64,000 nt of DNA from positions 62,001-126,000 of the forward strand of contig SUZI01000001.1 in assembly GCA_015060005.1 (NCBI GenBank). The letters run 5' to 3'. The notes under the pieces are model-generated. The model searched no databases, had not been told where the DNA came from, and saw nothing but the letters and a program-made list of their open reading frames with translations. Position numbers and translations under genes: made by a program. How positions within the stretch are numbered: position 1 is the first letter of the stretch; each line of letters begins with the position of its first letter. This DNA comes from Rikenellaceae bacterium (lineage in GTDB: Bacteria; Bacteroidota; Bacteroidia; Bacteroidales; Rikenellaceae). Shown piece after piece: positions 8,182 to 16,150 of this stretch.

Positions 8182-8428
8182 TCGGAACGGGAATCGGTCA
8201 GCTTGGGCGGTAAGGGATATTGTAGTGATAAACGAGTCAAGTTATATCGTAATACGATATTTATGTTATAGTCTGACAATAGCGTGTAAATATATTTCCC
8301 CGCTCTGGTCAAACTATTACATCCGTCCTGCGGACTTAAACTTGACTCTCTTAAATAATTTCCGCTGACCTGTTGCCGCCGTTCGATACTGAATTGTGTT
8401 CCAATTCAGCCGTTCCGAGTACTATTTT
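8182..8428 (+). other. tRNA-like unit 2 with four-way junction, same architecture and different sequence
   Basis: TCGGAACG (8182-8189) pairs with CGTTCCGA (8411-8418). GGTCAGC (8196-8202) pairs with GCTGACC (8364-8370). GAGTCAAGTT (8234-8243) pairs with AACTTGACTC (8339-8348) and encloses ATATCGT-AAT-ACGATAT (8244-8260), a long imperfect hairpin (8263-8277 with 8308-8322, plus AGCG/CGCT inside) and TCCG-TCCTG-CGGA (8322-8334). The flanks are conserved with unit 1 (about 100 bp on the left, about 40 bp on the right), while the junction sequence is unrelated. The side hairpin CTGAATTG/CAATTCAG replaces CAGAATTG/CAATTCTG of unit 1 with a compensatory change. Confidence 0.6.
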
Positions 8429-8429
8429 G

Positions 8430-8456
8430 AGAGGTTCTGATGCGACCTCTTTATTT
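8430..8456 (+). terminator. Terminator-like hairpin after unit 2
   Basis: AGAGGT (8430-8435) pairs with ACCTCT (8445-8450) followed by TTATTTAT. It is homologous in position to the terminator after the true tRNA-Leu and to a weaker one at 8129-8161 after unit 1. Confidence 0.55.
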
Positions 8457-8569
8457 ATATTATAGCAAGAACAACTTGGCTTTTTCGCTTAATTTTGCGG
8501 CGTAAAATGTTCTATTTGGGCTAAATTGTAGAAAAATGCAAGTATTTCTTGTATTTTTGAGGCAAAAAT

Positions 8570-8600
8570 TTGTTTATGCGTTTTTTAATCCATAATTTTG
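8570..8600 (+). promoter_or_regulatory. Promoter of the AraC-family gene
   Basis: TTG at 8570-8572 (within TTTG), 20-nt spacer, TAATTTTG at 8593-8600. It predicts a leader of about 45 nt. A second -7-like box, TATTTTTG, lies at 8552-8559. Confidence 0.6.
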
Positions 8601-8651
8601 ATAAAGTTTTTAGCAAACAACGATTTTTTAACACTCTAAACAACTATTACA

Positions 8652-9557
8652 ATGAGAACTGTGAGGGAGAGTCAGCCTACCATCGTACGATATGTTGAAG
8701 CTGTGAACTCCGGCATTAAGTCGTATAACCTTTCGAGATGTGCCATAGGATTTGTATTGCGAGGCAGTAAACATATCCACTACGATGACACCAACTACGT
8801 AATCTCACGAGGCGACATTTTCTTCTTAGGCGTAGGAACTCACTACATAGAAAACATTCCCGAAGCAGACAAGCCCTTCGAGCAGGTGGTGTTCTACTAC
8901 TCAGCATCGCTCATTCAGCGTATACTGCTTCATCTGAGTGTTAACTATTCGCTCAACATAACCAACTCACACCGATGCGAGCAGTGTACTCGCCTAAATC
9001 ACATAGCAACAGCAGCAAGCTATGGTATGCGAAGTTTCTTCTCATACGTCGTGTCGGACCTGCGAGATGAGCGGTTTGTGAGTGATGAGACCGTTGAGAA
9101 CATTAAGATGACCGAGCTCATATATCTCATCATCTCGCATAGCGAAGGATGCTTGAAGAGCAAGGTGCTGCACCACTCCGACTCAGCAAACGACAATTTC
9201 GAACAGATAATATATGCCAATATCTTTCGCGACCTCTCCATAGAGCAGCTCTCGTCGATGACCAACCGCTCGCTCACATCATTCAAGAAGGAGTTTCGCC
9301 GACATTTCGACCAATCGCCACACCGATGGTTTATTCACCAAAGACTGCTTCACTCACGGTTGCTACTCGTATCATCGACCAAATCGATATCGGAGATAGG
9401 TAACGAGTGTGCCTTTCCCAATACGTCGCACTTCATAAAACTCTTCAAGAAACGCTACGGACAAACGCCTGCCCTCTACCGCCACAATCACCTCAACATC
9501 CCGCTCGCCCCACAAGCCAGCGATGAGATAAGACAAGCTGCAGGCGACAGAATATAA
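8652..9557 (+). CDS. AraC-family transcriptional regulator
   Basis: 301 residues. The N-terminal 150 residues look like a cupin-type sensing domain (IGFVLRGSKHIHYDDTNYVISRGDIFFLG). The C-terminal 100 residues carry the two helix-turn-helix motifs of AraC/XylS: LSIEQLSSMTNRSLTSFKKEF and the ISEIGNECAFPNTSHFIKLF segment, followed by KKRYGQTPALYR. It is a single-gene unit with its own promoter and a strong hairpin terminator at 9643-9680. The target is unknown. Its neighbours (tRNA-Leu array and a restriction-modification cassette) give no clue to the ligand. Confidence 0.9.
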   Translation: MRTVRESQPTIVRYVEAVNSGIKSYNLSRCAIGFVLRGSKHIHYDDTNYVISRGDIFFLGVGTHYIENIPEADKPFEQVVFYYSASLIQRILLHLSVNYSLNITNSHRCEQCTRLNHIATAASYGMRSFFSYVVSDLRDERFVSDETVENIKMTELIYLIISHSEGCLKSKVLHHSDSANDNFEQIIYANIFRDLSIEQLSSMTNRSLTSFKKEFRRHFDQSPHRWFIHQRLLHSRLLLVSSTKSISEIGNECAFPNTSHFIKLFKKRYGQTPALYRHNHLNIPLAPQASDEIRQAAGDRI

Positions 9558-9961
9558 TACAAAATCCGCATATCACAGGGTATTCAGATTTTATGATATC
9601 ACCAAGCGAATACTGCTGACGAATTAAATCAGCCTACTACACTAAGAAAAAAAGGAAGACATTTTGTCTTCCTTTTTTGCACCCCAGAGGCTCGACTGTG
9701 CTACTTGCAGTAGGCAGTCGTATGCTCGTTTGTTTACACCCTCCCAACCTCCCTGAAAGGTAGGCATAGCCAGGGTTCGAGCCATATAAGCATATAAAAA
9801 CAAAAAATCCGATGAAAACCATCGGACCTTTTGTTGTACCCCCACTCTCTGGGGGTATAATATATTTGGTGTTATGTGCCTGTAACGCCTATTTCGCAAC
9901 ATTAGGTTCCGTATAGGTTCAACACTTTTGTCGCATTTTGTCGCAATAGGCGGATAGGTAC
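9558..9961. other. Non-coding, hairpin-rich spacer next to the restriction-modification cassette
   Basis: No credible gene. It holds a strong hairpin AGGAAGACA/TGTCTTCCT with flanking A and T tracts (9643-9680, a terminator usable in both directions), CCGATG-AAAAC-CATCGG (about 9809-9825), TACCCCC/GGGGGTA (about 9838-9857), and CGCCTATT (9886-9893) with its near complement at 9941-9952, overlapping two copies of TTTGTCGCA. The abrupt change to AT-rich genes at 9962 suggests that this is one edge of an acquired segment. Confidence 0.5.
9643..9680. terminator. Bidirectional terminator after the AraC gene
   Basis: AAAAAAGGAAGACA, a TTT loop, TGTCTTCCTTTTTT: a perfect stem whose ends supply a T tract on either strand. 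It lies about 85 nt after the AraC stop codon. Confidence 0.75.
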
Positions 9962-10966
9962 TTACTCTTTGATAAGAACATGTAAATATTCCGTTGTGGT
10001 ATCAGCTAAATGGTTGCGATTTTCTGCCTTATCTGCTCTGAATCGAGAGTATTCTTTCTGAAATACTTGGTATCTACCGTATTTACTCATAATTTGTCGA
10101 ATGATGTCAATAGACATCAAGCCTTCATTATTGTACGATAATACGATATACTTAAATTTCGCATCAGCAATCAGGTTCTCGAAAGAATCTTTTACAACAG
10201 ATTTACTGCAATAGTCCGACTTGTTATACTCTCTTAATCCAGTCTTGCCCTTTGGCTCAAACGCTTCGTATTCAGCAATCGTATTTAACAAGTGGTAGTT
10301 TGCTCCGTACTGTCTAGCGTTATAAGGAGGATCGAGATACAAAATGTCGCCACTAATACTCTTTATAAGTATATTCGCATCTTCTCGGTACACTTGATGA
10401 TTATGACTATTTAATTGATAGGTTGCAGGTGCAATTACTATCGGCTTTTGAGCAGACTTTTTCAAGCTTTTCAGAAACGCTCCATACACCGATGCTGTAT
10501 TAGCGTGTTTATCTGCACTCTCTATTAAACTACAAAGGAGAAAATAGTACAAATCATCTGATATCTCTCCATTGTTTTTCCACTCTTCGATAGCTACCCT
10601 TGCAGCATCTATCTTTTTCCCGTTCTCATCCGAGAAATATTGGCGATTATTGCCACCGCCCATGCAATATTGAGAATATATAAATCCATTATCAATACCA
10701 TCTAATTGATTGAGTTTTTCAATATACTCATCTTTGCCCTCTATTTCCAAATGATTGCCTATATAGTTACGATTGAGAATATAGCTATAATACTCCCAAT
10801 CATTAGATATCACTTTGCTAACCTGCGTCTTAAAATGGCGACCAACTATACCTGTACCAGCAAATAAATCGCAAAATACAAGATGCGACATATCTTCGCC
10901 AACAACGCTTTTTATCGTGTGGTCTATAAAATCAAGCAGTGAGTATTTAGAACCAATATAGTTCAT
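9962..10966 (-). CDS. D12-class (Dam-like) DNA adenine-N6 methyltransferase
   Basis: 334 residues. The start MNYIGSKYSLLDFI is the typical D12-class N-terminus (motif X), followed by motif I as VFCDLFAGTGIVGRHF and the catalytic motif IV as LYLDPPYNARQYGANYH. It would methylate adenine in one strand of a restriction site. It is the last gene of a three-gene cassette, 6 nt after the HNH gene. The codons are AT-rich compared with the flanking housekeeping genes, a sign of horizontal transfer. Sequence specificity cannot be read from the sequence. Confidence 0.88.
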   Translation of the reverse strand: MNYIGSKYSLLDFIDHTIKSVVGEDMSHLVFCDLFAGTGIVGRHFKTQVSKVISNDWEYYSYILNRNYIGNHLEIEGKDEYIEKLNQLDGIDNGFIYSQYCMGGGNNRQYFSDENGKKIDAARVAIEEWKNNGEISDDLYYFLLCSLIESADKHANTASVYGAFLKSLKKSAQKPIVIAPATYQLNSHNHQVYREDANILIKSISGDILYLDPPYNARQYGANYHLLNTIAEYEAFEPKGKTGLREYNKSDYCSKSVVKDSFENLIADAKFKYIVLSYNNEGLMSIDIIRQIMSKYGRYQVFQKEYSRFRADKAENRNHLADTTTEYLHVLIKE

Positions 10967-10972
10967 ATAAAC

Positions 10973-11653
10973 CTATTCTTGCGGATATAACTTTTGCATT
11001 ATATATTCAGCTGTATGCTCTGATGCTTCCTTCGAAATTCTTGCGACACAACTTTTCCTGTACGCAACAGGGTCATATTGATAACAACCTACACAGCCCA
11101 AAGCCTCAGTGTAATTATCATCGCCTTCGTAAAACGGATATGGATTGCCCTTAATATTCTGAGCATTCCACCTTTTATTTGTTAATTTGCATTCCTTGCA
11201 AATCTGACGCTTTACATCGTTGGCGGCTTTACATAGTGGCTGAAAATCCTCTAACAATTGTGTCGCAGGATTAGAAACACGCCAATCTTCTTTTCTGCCA
11301 TCTTTGTGGTCAATCTCGATTTTTGTATTTTCCGAAAAACCACGAACACCCAGCATTACACAACGCTCACTTTTATAGTAATCCCTAATATCCTGACGAA
11401 TATTTTGATTAAATGTTTCTTCTTTCCTTAAACCAACTAATCTTACCGCATCAATCGAGTTGCCCTTGGTTATAGATTTATCGAACTCAACGACATATTT
11501 CTTAGCCAAAGACGAACTAGCACGGCACCAACTACCACCATTGCCTAACTGCAAATCCGCATACTCTCCAACAAATTCCGTTGCATAGACCCATCGGCTT
11601 TCGCCATTTTTGTTTGGGTTCGCTAGTTTGATAAATAATTCGGTTTTCGTCAT
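10973..11653 (-). CDS. HNH-type restriction endonuclease (probable R subunit of the cassette)
   Basis: 226 residues. The centre has an HNH pattern: IEIDHKDGRKEDW, then DFQPLCKAANDVKRQICKEC, giving His, Asn and His/Lys positions and paired Cys (CKEC, later CVGC) that may bind zinc. The N-terminal 100 residues probably contact DNA. It lies between two methyltransferase genes, with 3 nt to the upstream one and 6 nt to the downstream one. This M-R-M arrangement is typical of type IIS systems with asymmetric sites, where each strand needs its own methylase. That it cuts DNA is inferred from context and motif. Confidence 0.75.
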   Translation of the reverse strand: MTKTELFIKLANPNKNGESRWVYATEFVGEYADLQLGNGGSWCRASSSLAKKYVVEFDKSITKGNSIDAVRLVGLRKEETFNQNIRQDIRDYYKSERCVMLGVRGFSENTKIEIDHKDGRKEDWRVSNPATQLLEDFQPLCKAANDVKRQICKECKLTNKRWNAQNIKGNPYPFYEGDDNYTEALGCVGCYQYDPVAYRKSCVARISKEASEHTAEYIMQKLYPQE

Positions 11654-11656
11654 ATA

Positions 11657-12445
11657 TTATAGTTTTTTGAATACAAATATATACTCGTGTTTAAACAAAA
11701 AATAATCACTTTTCAATGCACGATATTTCCAGATATCTTGTGCACCAAGTTTTCCACGGTTACCTTCGATGTTTTTCACAATCACTCCCTTCATCTTCAC
11801 TTTGAGAGTTTGTCGAACAGCATTCATAACCATAAATGCTAAAGGGATAACCTCACTCTTCTTATAAATATCCCCAGCAACTATTGCAAAATAACCGTTC
11901 TTTTTCAGATATTGGAAGCCTGTCGAAATGGCACTAATCAACTTATCTGTGAACAAATTAATATCTGGTATATTTGACAAATCTCTGCTATCGTTAGTAA
12001 ATTTTACAATATCCAAATATGGAGGATGTGCAATCATAAAATCTACATGTTCCTTATTTTGTTGTATCAACCAGTTCTCAATACTCTTCGATAACTCTGT
12101 CGAATTGGCAACATCTACATTCTTGATTGCATAGTTAATGGTTGTGCAGTCTTGCATCATCTCATTAACATATTCAATAATCTGATCATTAATATCAAAT
12201 CCAATATAATTTCTTTGCAGACTTTCGCACTCAAACAAGGTTGTTCCACTACCTGAAAAAAGTTCTAAAATAGTATCTCCTACACTTGTGTATCGTCTAA
12301 TAAGTTGATTGGGAATTTGAGGCACGAAATTGCCGTGATAAACATTCTTATGCTTACCGCCTTTTGCTCTCTCTGGAATAATCCATAAACTATCCACATT
12401 GATATCAGATTGTTTCCAGTCTTCCATATCGATTTTAGTTCCCAT
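11657..12445 (-). CDS. DNA methyltransferase with HPPY motif (probable m4C or m6A)
   Basis: 262 residues from the ATG at 12445. The frame is open to 12508, but a promoter at 12454-12483 lies inside that extension, so the inner ATG (MGTKIDMEDWKQS) is preferred and the transcript would be almost leaderless. Order of motifs: NVYHGNFVPQIPNQLIRRYT (motif X-like), ILELFSGSGTTLFE (motif I), YIGFDIND (II), then FMIAHPPYLDIVKF (motif IV). Motif IV ending in PPY fits amino-methylation of cytosine-N4 or adenine-N6. It is the first gene of the restriction-modification cassette. Confidence 0.82.
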   Translation of the reverse strand: MGTKIDMEDWKQSDINVDSLWIIPERAKGGKHKNVYHGNFVPQIPNQLIRRYTSVGDTILELFSGSGTTLFECESLQRNYIGFDINDQIIEYVNEMMQDCTTINYAIKNVDVANSTELSKSIENWLIQQNKEHVDFMIAHPPYLDIVKFTNDSRDLSNIPDINLFTDKLISAISTGFQYLKKNGYFAIVAGDIYKKSEVIPLAFMVMNAVRQTLKVKMKGVIVKNIEGNRGKLGAQDIWKYRALKSDYFLFKHEYIFVFKKL

Positions 12446-12453
12446 ATTCTGTA

Positions 12454-12483
12454 CAAATTTATAAAAAATGTAGCAACTTACAA
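12454..12483 (-). promoter_or_regulatory. Promoter of the restriction-modification cassette
   Basis: On the minus strand TTG (12483-12481), a 19-nt spacer and TAAATTTG (12461-12454) match the Bacteroidetes promoter. The predicted transcript start is within a few nt of the ATG at 12445 and decides that start. Confidence 0.7.
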
Positions 12484-12595
12484 AATATAGAAGATTTGGT
12501 TCACGCAATTTTTCTATCGATTCAACATCGGTTCAACAAATATTGGGGAAAGGCTTGTTTTCGCCTAATTCCGCCACAGAATACCGAACAAAGTC

Positions 12596-12636
12596 TCCAA
12601 AAAACAACAAGGCTGTCGCATCAGATACGACAGCCT
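12596..12636 (-). terminator. Terminator of the ferredoxin gene
   Basis: Minus-strand AAGGCTGTCG / CGACAGCCTT (9-nt loop) followed by GTTGTTTTTTGG, 24 nt after the ferredoxin stop codon. Confidence 0.85.
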
Positions 12637-12659
12637 TATCATTATAAGGTAAATCTAAT

Positions 12660-12827
12660 TTACTCAGCAGAGATAGCCTCTGATGGGCAAACACCTGCAC
12701 AAGTACCGCAGTCGATACACTTATCAGGGTCAATTACATAGATATCACCAGCTGTGATAGCCTCAACTGGACATTCGTCAATACAAGTTCCGCAAGCAAC
12801 GCAAGCGTCAGAAATTTTGTAAGCCAT
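12660..12827 (-). CDS. 2[4Fe-4S] bacterial-type ferredoxin
   Basis: 55 residues, beginning MAYKISDACVACGTCIDECP and ending in AISAE. Two copies of CxxCxxCxxxCP are visible (CVACGTCIDECP and CIDCGTCAGVCP), each binding one 4Fe-4S cluster in the classic clostridial-type arrangement. It carries electrons for pyruvate:ferredoxin oxidoreductase-type enzymes in anaerobes. It is a single gene with its own promoter (12868-12898) and terminator (12596-12636). The ORF is short but every codon supports it. Confidence 0.95.
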   Translation of the reverse strand: MAYKISDACVACGTCIDECPVEAITAGDIYVIDPDKCIDCGTCAGVCPSEAISAE

Positions 12828-12867
12828 AATCGTTTATTTTAAGTGTTTGTTTATGAATACTCTTCTG

Positions 12868-12898
12868 CAAATATAACAATTTATTTGATAATATCAAA
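12868..12898 (-). promoter_or_regulatory. Promoter of the ferredoxin gene
   Basis: Minus-strand TTTG (12898-12895), 19-nt spacer, TATATTTG (12875-12868). It overlaps the last codons of serS, so serS and the ferredoxin are transcribed separately or overlap. Confidence 0.7.
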
Positions 12899-14152
12899 AC
12901 CTGTGTAAGGAATCAACACCTCTGGTATACGAATTCCCTCCTCTGTCTGATTATTCTCCAATAATGCTGCCACGATACGAGGCAACGCAAGCGATGAGCC
13001 ATTGAGCGTGTGTGCCAGCTGAGTCTTCTTGTTGCTATCCTTATAACGCAACTTCAGGCGGTTAGCCTGGAATGACTCGAAGTTAGATACCGACGACACC
13101 TCCAACCAACGCTGCTGAGCCTCCGAATATACCTCAAAGTCATAAGTCAGAGCCGAGGTGAACGACATATCACCACCGCACAGACGCAAGATACGATATG
13201 GCAAGCCAAGCGATGCTACAATCTTCTCTACGTGAGCCACCATACCATCCAATGCCTCATACGACTTTTCTGGCAGAGCCAGCTGCACGATTTCCACCTT
13301 ATCGAACTGATGCAGGCGGTTCAAGCCACGCACATCCTTACCATAAGAGCCTGCCTCACGACGGAAGCATGGTGTATAAGCAGTCATCTTCACAGGGAAA
13401 TCCTTCTCATCAAGGATAACATCGCGGAAGATATTTGTTACAGGGACCTCCGCAGTAGGCACTAAGTAGAAGTTGTCTGCTGTGGCGTGGTACATCTGTC
13501 CCTCCTTATCGGGAAGCTGACCTGTACCAAATCCCGAAGCCTCGTTTACCATAACGGGAGGCTCTACCTCCTGATAGCCTGCCGCTGTGTTGCAGTCGAG
13601 GAAGTAGTTAATCAACGCACGCTGCAAGCGAGCACCCTGACCCTTATAGACAGGGAAACCTGCACCTGTGAGCTTCACGCCCAAGTCAAAGTCGATAATA
13701 TCATATTTGCGAGCCAACTCCCAGTGTGGAAGTGGGTTCTCTGGCAGCTCTGTATAGTTCTCCACCAACTTAACCACCACATTATCCTCAGCTGTCTTAC
13801 CCTCTGGAACAATCTCTGCTGGGAAGTTAGGCAACAATACGATTTGTGCCTGCAACTCGGCACTCACCTTCTGGTGCTCAGCATCCAGCTCCGATGAGCG
13901 ACTCTTGAGCGAAGCCACCTGCTGCTTCATCTGCTCAGCCTCATCACGCTTGCCCTGTCCCATCAGAGCACCAATCTGCTTAGCCGCTTTATTCTGCTCG
14001 GCAAGGCAGTTATCCAATTCAGCCTGAATAGCCTTACGCTTATCATCAAGCTCCTCTATCTTTGCAATGATAGGTGCTGCATCTACGCCCTTCTTTGCCA
14101 GACGGGCAATAGCCAACGCCTTATCATCACGAAGTTGTTTAAGTGTCAACAT
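12881..14152 (-). CDS. serS: Seryl-tRNA synthetase
   Basis: 423 residues. It charges tRNA-Ser. Residues 1-105 form the long antiparallel coiled coil that grips the tRNA long variable arm (MLTLKQLRDDKALAIARLAKK onward, rich in K/E/Q). The class II core follows, with motif 2 as TPCFRREAGSYGKDVRGLNRLHQF and motif 3 as LNGSSLALPRIVAALLENNQ. Length matches bacterial SerRS. The start at 14152 follows a -7 box at 14187-14194 by about 35 nt. Confidence 0.96.
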   Translation of the reverse strand: MLTLKQLRDDKALAIARLAKKGVDAAPIIAKIEELDDKRKAIQAELDNCLAEQNKAAKQIGALMGQGKRDEAEQMKQQVASLKSRSSELDAEHQKVSAELQAQIVLLPNFPAEIVPEGKTAEDNVVVKLVENYTELPENPLPHWELARKYDIIDFDLGVKLTGAGFPVYKGQGARLQRALINYFLDCNTAAGYQEVEPPVMVNEASGFGTGQLPDKEGQMYHATADNFYLVPTAEVPVTNIFRDVILDEKDFPVKMTAYTPCFRREAGSYGKDVRGLNRLHQFDKVEIVQLALPEKSYEALDGMVAHVEKIVASLGLPYRILRLCGGDMSFTSALTYDFEVYSEAQQRWLEVSSVSNFESFQANRLKLRYKDSNKKTQLAHTLNGSSLALPRIVAALLENNQTEEGIRIPEVLIPYTGFDIIK

Positions 14153-14186
14153 AACCTCTAAAAAATTTAATTCGGTTTACAACTCA

Positions 14187-14194
14187 CAAAGGTA
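14187..14194 (-). promoter_or_regulatory. -7 box upstream of serS
   Basis: Minus-strand TACCTTTG, about 35 nt before the ATG. No well-spaced -33 TTG was found. Confidence 0.45.
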
Positions 14195-14318
14195 TAAAAA
14201 ATCTCAATTGGTTATCCCCTCGGAGGCTCTTTTTTGCACACAAAACCACCTCACGAGCAAAAAGATTGCATCTAAAGCTACTATTTGCCACTTTCTTTAC
14301 TATTTTTGCACTATAATT

Positions 14319-16148
14319 ATGACAAAGCAGATGCGTTCCATAGAGTTACTTGCTCCCGCACGTGATGCAGCGTGTGCCAGAGTCGCTATTGACTGTGGTG
14401 CCGATGCGATATATATGGGTGCATCATCCTTCGGAGCACGTAAATCCGCAGGCAACACATTGGAAGATATAGCCTCTGTCGTGGAGTATGCCCACCGCTA
14501 TGGTGTACGCGTTCACGCCACGATGAACACCGTGCTCTACGACGATGAGCTCGCAGCGGCGGAGCGTCAAGCCCGAGCACTCATTGATGTGGGTGTCGAT
14601 GCACTTATCATCCAGGATATGGCACTGCGTGCGATGAATCTCCCCATAGAGTTGCACGCCTCTACACAGGTCGGCATAGCCTCGGCTGAGGATGCCCTCT
14701 TTTATGAGCAATGCGGTTTCTCACGTCTGATATTGGAGCGTGCTCTCTCGTTAGAGCAGATTCGCTCCATTCGCAAAGCCACGACCGCTGAGTTGGAGTG
14801 CTTCATCCACGGAGCTATCTGCGTAGGACATAGCGGACGCTGCTTCCTCTCACGCACCACCTCACAGCGTAGCGGTAATCGTGGTGAGTGTTCACAGCCT
14901 TGCCGCCTACCCTACGACTTGGTTGACAGCTCTGGCAGAAAGATTCTCTCGGGCAAACATCTGCTCTCTGTTCGCGACTTCAACCTCTCGGCAAGCCTCG
15001 AGGAGCTGATTGATGCAGGTGTGAGCTCATTTAAGATTGAAGGTCGCCTCAAAGACGAAAATTATGTCCGCAACGTCGTCAGCCACTACCGCCGACAGTT
15101 GGATAGCATCATCCACCGTCGCAACGACCTCCAGCCCTCTTCCGTTGGTCGCAGCATAGTTGATTTCATACCCAACCCCGACAAAAGTTTTACTCGCGGA
15201 GCATCTGACTATATGCTCTATGGCAAGCGGGCAGGTGTCGCATCATTTGACACCCCGAAGTCCGTTGGCGAGTATATCGGCAAGGTGAAGAGTTGCACCA
15301 AAACAAGTTTTACTATAAATGGCAGACACGACCTCTCGGCAGGCGATGGTATCTGCATAATAAATGGCGAAAAGATTGTAGGCACTAACATCAACATAGT
15401 AGAGGATGAGCGTATCATCCCCAACCGTATGGATGGCATTGTAGCAGGTGCTGACCTCTACCGCAACTACGACCACCGCTTCACGCTCTCACTCTCTCGC
15501 TCACGCACACGACGCATCATAGATGCTACCGCCTCGCTGACGTTACACGCCAAGGGCATAGAGCTTACCATCGGCGATTGCCAGGGCAACAGCACAACGA
15601 TGAACAGAACACTCTCCCTCGAGCCTTCATCCAACCCTCAGAAGATGGCAGATGCGGCAACGAGAGCTATCACCAAGAGTGGCGGAACAATATTTGAGAT
15701 TAGCGATGTTACCATCAGCGGCAGCGAGTGGTTTGCTCCGGCGAGCATCCTCAGCGATATGCGTCGCGAGGCTTTGGAGCAGCTCACCACAATACGCTCT
15801 GGGCTAAGACCTTCGCAAAAAATCCTCGCCGACAACGACGAGGCACGTTTCCCACGCAGTGTTGTCAGCCGCTACGAGAATGTAACAAACCACCTCTCTC
15901 GAGAGTTCTACCTCCGCCACGGAGCAGAAGAGATAGAACAACCTCTTGAGGCTCAATCGACCTATGGCGAGCGAGTTATGCTCTCGAGCTACTGCATACG
16001 TCGCGAGATTGGCGAGTGTCTGCGTGAGCATCCAACACTCAAGGGCGACCTCTATATCGAACACGGCACATCACGTTACAAGCTCTCTTTTGACTGCGAG
16101 CGATGCCTGATGTCGCTTTACGACTACACCGAACAAAACAGACGATAG
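14319..16148 (+). CDS. U32 family peptidase-like hydroxylation protein (RlhA/TrhP type)
   Basis: 609 residues from the ATG at 14319; the frame is open further upstream, but TATTTTTG at 14301-14308 is a promoter box and MTKQMRSIELLAPARDA is the normal family start. The N-terminal TIM-barrel has ADAIYMGASSFGAR and the U32 signature ECFIHGAICVGHSGRCFLSR with Cys ligands and RGECSQPCR. The long C-terminal part resembles the DUF3656 region of RlhA, which is needed for hydroxycytidine in 23S rRNA, rather than the shorter TrhP. A role in RNA hydroxylation is inferred from these relatives; proteolysis is unlikely. The next gene, an RNA methyltransferase, starts 3 nt after the stop. Confidence 0.85.
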   Translation: MTKQMRSIELLAPARDAACARVAIDCGADAIYMGASSFGARKSAGNTLEDIASVVEYAHRYGVRVHATMNTVLYDDELAAAERQARALIDVGVDALIIQDMALRAMNLPIELHASTQVGIASAEDALFYEQCGFSRLILERALSLEQIRSIRKATTAELECFIHGAICVGHSGRCFLSRTTSQRSGNRGECSQPCRLPYDLVDSSGRKILSGKHLLSVRDFNLSASLEELIDAGVSSFKIEGRLKDENYVRNVVSHYRRQLDSIIHRRNDLQPSSVGRSIVDFIPNPDKSFTRGASDYMLYGKRAGVASFDTPKSVGEYIGKVKSCTKTSFTINGRHDLSAGDGICIINGEKIVGTNINIVEDERIIPNRMDGIVAGADLYRNYDHRFTLSLSRSRTRRIIDATASLTLHAKGIELTIGDCQGNSTTMNRTLSLEPSSNPQKMADAATRAITKSGGTIFEISDVTISGSEWFAPASILSDMRREALEQLTTIRSGLRPSQKILADNDEARFPRSVVSRYENVTNHLSREFYLRHGAEEIEQPLEAQSTYGERVMLSSYCIRREIGECLREHPTLKGDLYIEHGTSRYKLSFDCERCLMSLYDYTEQNRR

Positions 16149-16150
16149 AT

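Noticed and set aside
8058..8368. Overlapping 84- and 102-residue frames in the region after tRNA-Leu
   Set aside because: They run through the paired hairpin arms, have no family resemblance or start signal, and the same region is explained by the tRNA-like structured units.
9690..9800. Possible tRNA or tRNA remnant around GGGTTCGAGCC
   Set aside because: A T-loop-like string is present but no T-stem, anticodon arm or acceptor can be formed on either strand.
12446..12508. Extended N-terminus of the HPPY methyltransferase (start at 12508)
   Set aside because: A well-spaced promoter (12454-12483) lies inside the extension, and the residues do not look like part of the family.
9916..12541. 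Direct repeat ATAGGTTCAACAC / ATCGGTTCAACAA flanking the restriction-modification cassette as att sites
   Set aside because: Only 11 of 13 bases match, no integrase gene is present, and such a short match is expected by chance in this AT-rich DNA.
14067..14318. 84-residue N-terminal extension of the U32 protein
   Set aside because: It overlaps the serS start and promoter region antisense and precedes the TATTTTTG box; the family starts at MTKQMRSIELLAPAR.
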